7,281 bases of DNA from Ferruginibacter sp. (lineage in GTDB: Bacteria > Bacteroidota > Bacteroidia > Chitinophagales > Chitinophagaceae), in NCBI GenBank assembly GCA_025357775.1, contig JANXOQ010000148.1, positions 1 through 7,281 on the forward strand, written 5' to 3'. The translations under genes were made by a program, and so were the position numbers. Shown here piece by piece: positions 6,118 to 7,281 of the stretch (position 1 is the first letter of the stretch; the number at the start of each line of letters is the position of its first letter). The notes under the pieces are model-generated. The model was not told where the DNA came from and ran no database searches. It worked only from the letters and a program-made list of their open reading frames with translations.

Positions 6118-6540
6118 TTACTCAAAATACATACTCAAACAATCGTCTTCCTTTTCTCTCATTAATAATGCATCTTTTTTAGTCTTGTCTTTATAGCCAC
6201 ATAGGTGCAATACTCCATGAAAGATTACACGGTGGAGTTCTAGTTCAAATGTAGTTTGGTGGGTATTAGCGTTTTCTTTGACTCTATCTACACTAATATA
6301 TATTTCACCTATAGTTGGAGCGAATGTACATTCACTCAAATCGAACGTTATTATATCAGTGTAAAAATCATGCTGTAGAAAATTGTTGTTTACTTCTAGT
6401 AGATATTCATCAGAGCAAAAGATATAACTTATTGACTCAAAAAATTTTCCTTCTTTTTTAAATAGTTGCGGTATAAAAAACTTTAGGGCTTTTTTATTTT
6501 GTAAATTTACTTTGGTGAGTTGATGAAAATTTACCGACAT
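6118..6540 (-). CDS. ybeY: Endoribonuclease YbeY (rRNA maturation factor)
   Basis: This 140-residue protein is YbeY (UPF0054), a metal-dependent endoribonuclease involved in 16S rRNA 3'-end maturation and ribosome quality control. The signature HGVLHLCGYKDK (108-119) supplies H108 and H112. The third ligand, His in HGxLHLxGYDH of E. coli, is D118 here. As I recall, Bacteroidota versions also carry Asp at that place, so this looks like a lineage variant and not damage. Upstream landmarks are YTDIITFDLS (60-69) and GEIYISVDRV (78-87), both typical. Length is slightly below the E. coli protein. The start at 6540 gives the expected N-terminus; a weak -7-like TCATTTTG (6561-6554, one mismatch) lies 13 nt upstream. 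It is divergent from the FeoA-like gene, with 76 bp between start codons, and is followed on the same strand by the repeat pair and the HNH gene. Confidence 0.95.
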   Translation of the reverse strand: MSVNFHQLTKVNLQNKKALKFFIPQLFKKEGKFFESISYIFCSDEYLLEVNNNFLQHDFYTDIITFDLSECTFAPTIGEIYISVDRVKENANTHQTTFELELHRVIFHGVLHLCGYKDKTKKDALLMREKEDDCLSMYFE

Positions 6541-6582
6541 CTTTTCTTAAATTCAAAATGATTAATTAATGTTATAAGTTAT

Positions 6583-6599
6583 TTTTACGCCACGTAAAA
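6583..6599. promoter_or_regulatory. Palindrome TTTTACG-cca-CGTAAAA in the divergent ybeY/FeoA promoter region
   Basis: Two perfect 7-bp half-sites, TTTTACG (6583-6589) and CGTAAAA (6593-6599), are separated by three bases. The site lies 17 nt upstream of the FeoA-like ATG and 42 nt upstream of the ybeY start, placing it where a regulator could affect either promoter. It is too short and loosely placed to be a terminator. The cognate regulator is unknown; a metal regulator is a guess from the FeoA neighbour. Confidence 0.5.
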
Positions 6600-6605
6600 T
6601 TATAA

Positions 6606-6613
6606 TTTATTTG
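6606..6613 (+). promoter_or_regulatory. Possible -7 element (TTTATTTG) for the FeoA-like gene
   Basis: TTTATTTG differs from TAnnTTTG at one position and ends 3 nt before the ATG at 6617, a layout close to that of mntA and mnmG. If used, the 17-bp palindrome would sit directly upstream, in the spacer or -33 region. Confidence 0.3.
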
Positions 6614-6616
6614 CTA

Positions 6617-6847
6617 ATGTATAAAAAATTATCAGAGATAAAAATTGGAAAGGAAGTAATAATACGTGCTTTTGAAAATGAAGATATTTTTCTGAAGCTA
6701 ATGGAAATGGGTTGCGTACCAGGGGAAAAAATAACGGTAGATAAAATTGCGCCATTTAAAGACCCTATTTCTGTGACAGTTGCAGGGTATTCTTTAAGTT
6801 TGAGACTAGATGAAGCAGAGCACATTTTAGTGGAAGAAGAAAAATAG
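6617..6847 (+). CDS. FeoA-like small SH3-fold protein
   Basis: From the ATG at 6617 the protein has 76 residues and is a single FeoA domain. It has the usual order LSEIKIGKEVII (5-16), the central LMEMGCVPGEKI (28-39, with the conserved MGxxPG), KDPISVTVAGYSLSLR (48-63) and DEAEHILV (65-72). A TTG at 6611 would add only two residues and is less likely. FeoA is the small cytoplasmic accessory of the ferrous-iron transporter FeoB; the same fold also occurs at the C-terminus of DtxR-type regulators. No feoB is present downstream: the next gene is nadD, after 84 bp. The protein may assist a FeoB encoded elsewhere or have an unrelated role. I leave the symbol empty for that reason. A hairpin spans its stop codon, and a palindrome lies just upstream of its start. 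Confidence 0.88.
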   Translation: MYKKLSEIKIGKEVIIRAFENEDIFLKLMEMGCVPGEKITVDKIAPFKDPISVTVAGYSLSLRLDEAEHILVEEEK

Positions 6848-6869
6848 AAATTTGCTACACAATTTCTAT
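6844..6869 (+). other. Hairpin overlapping the stop codon of the FeoA-like gene
   Basis: ATAGAAATT (6844-6852) and AATTTCTAT (6861-6869) form a perfect 9-bp inverted repeat around an 8-nt loop; the first arm contains the TAG stop. The stem is AT-rich and no T tract follows, so it is not a classical terminator. It could stabilise the 3' end or attenuate read-through into nadD. Confidence 0.45.
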
Positions 6870-6931
6870 AAATAAGAAAATTATTACTAAAAAAATATAT
6901 TGTAGTATAAATAAGGTATAACTAGAATAAA

Positions 6932-7281
6932 ATGAAAATTGGTTTATATTTTGGTTCCTTTAACCCAGTACATACAGGGCATTTAATTATTGCAAACCAT
7001 ATTGCAAATAACACAATATTAGATGAAGTGTGGTTCGTAGTTTCTCCACAAAATCCTTTTAAAAATACCAACAGTTTATTAAATGAACAACACCGACTAT
7101 CGTTGGTAAAAATTGCTATTGAAGGAGAGAAAAAATTAAAGGCTAGTAATGTGGAGTTTAAATTACCAAAACCATCTTATACAGCCGATACACTTTTATA
7201 TCTATCTGAAAAATATCCAAAATATATATTTTCAATTATAATGGGAAGTGATGGTTTTAAAAATATAGAAAAATGGAGAAA
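6932..7281 (+). CDS. nadD: Nicotinate-nucleotide adenylyltransferase NadD (3' partial)
   Basis: The frame is open from ATG 6932 to the right edge, giving 116 complete codons. NadD joins nicotinate mononucleotide and ATP to form deamido-NAD, the step before NAD synthetase, in the cytoplasm. The nucleotidyltransferase motif GSFNPVHTGH is at residues 8-17, with H14 and H17 as the (H/T)xGH-type ATP-binding residues. Other family landmarks are VWFVVSPQNPFK (33-44), where the WFV-P-NP stretch contacts the pyridine nucleotide, then H54-R55, SYTADTL (82-88) and MGSDGFKNIEKW (104-115). About 70-75 residues, including the second ATP motif (SSTxIR type), should lie beyond the window. No Shine-Dalgarno sequence precedes the ATG; the only -7-like string, TATATTG at 6896-6902, is one base short of the consensus. 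The FeoA-like gene lies 84 bp upstream on the same strand, so co-transcription is possible. Confidence 0.93.
   Translation, partial: MKIGLYFGSFNPVHTGHLIIANHIANNTILDEVWFVVSPQNPFKNTNSLLNEQHRLSLVKIAIEGEKKLKASNVEFKLPKPSYTADTLLYLSEKYPKYIFSIIMGSDGFKNIEKWR

Overview
The window looks like a chromosomal segment of a low-GC member of the Bacteroidota. Four things point there: a secreted Asn/Thr-rich repeat protein ending in a gliding-motility/T9SS type B sorting domain, TAnnTTTG-type (Bacteroidota -7) promoter elements, the absence of Shine-Dalgarno sequences, and a YbeY whose third zinc ligand is Asp, as I recall from other Bacteroidota. I cannot name the genus; a Chitinophagales-like lineage is a guess.

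Layout, left to right. (1) Positions 1-2081 (+): the C-terminal 692 residues of a large secreted adhesin-like protein. It has two copies of a 172-residue double Ig/PKD module, two further PKD-like modules, one Ig-like module and the sorting domain, and is followed by a terminator-like hairpin. (2) 2201-2822 (+): a two-gene MntA/HepT toxin-antitoxin module with overlapping genes and a -7 element 4 nt from the first ATG. (3) 2926-5182 (-): msrB and mnmG, with mnmG upstream and only 19 nt between them. They converge with hepT. (4) 5376-5990 (-): an orphan HNH-endonuclease-like gene. (5) 6118-6540 (-): ybeY. (6) 6617-6847 (+): a single-domain FeoA-like gene, divergent from ybeY. (7) 6932-7281 (+): the 5' part of nadD.

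The housekeeping part covers tRNA wobble modification (mnmG), rRNA maturation (ybeY), methionine sulfoxide repair (msrB), NAD synthesis (nadD) and an iron-transport-like SH3 domain (FeoA). Two accessory insertions sit around it: the MntA/HepT module and the HNH gene. The HNH gene separates ybeY from mnmG, which I recall as neighbours in many Bacteroidota. Its leader contains two copies of an unusual short repeat in which a 5-bp stem is kept while the 5-nt loop differs.

No gene-free stretch exceeds 300 bases; the longest is 5183-5375 (193 bp). I see no tRNA, rRNA, CRISPR array, insertion sequence or replication origin. The best leads for something undescribed are the stem-conserved repeat pair upstream of the HNH gene, the HNH gene itself with its unassigned C-terminal region, and the palindrome between ybeY and the FeoA-like gene. 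None of these amounts to a demonstrated new system.
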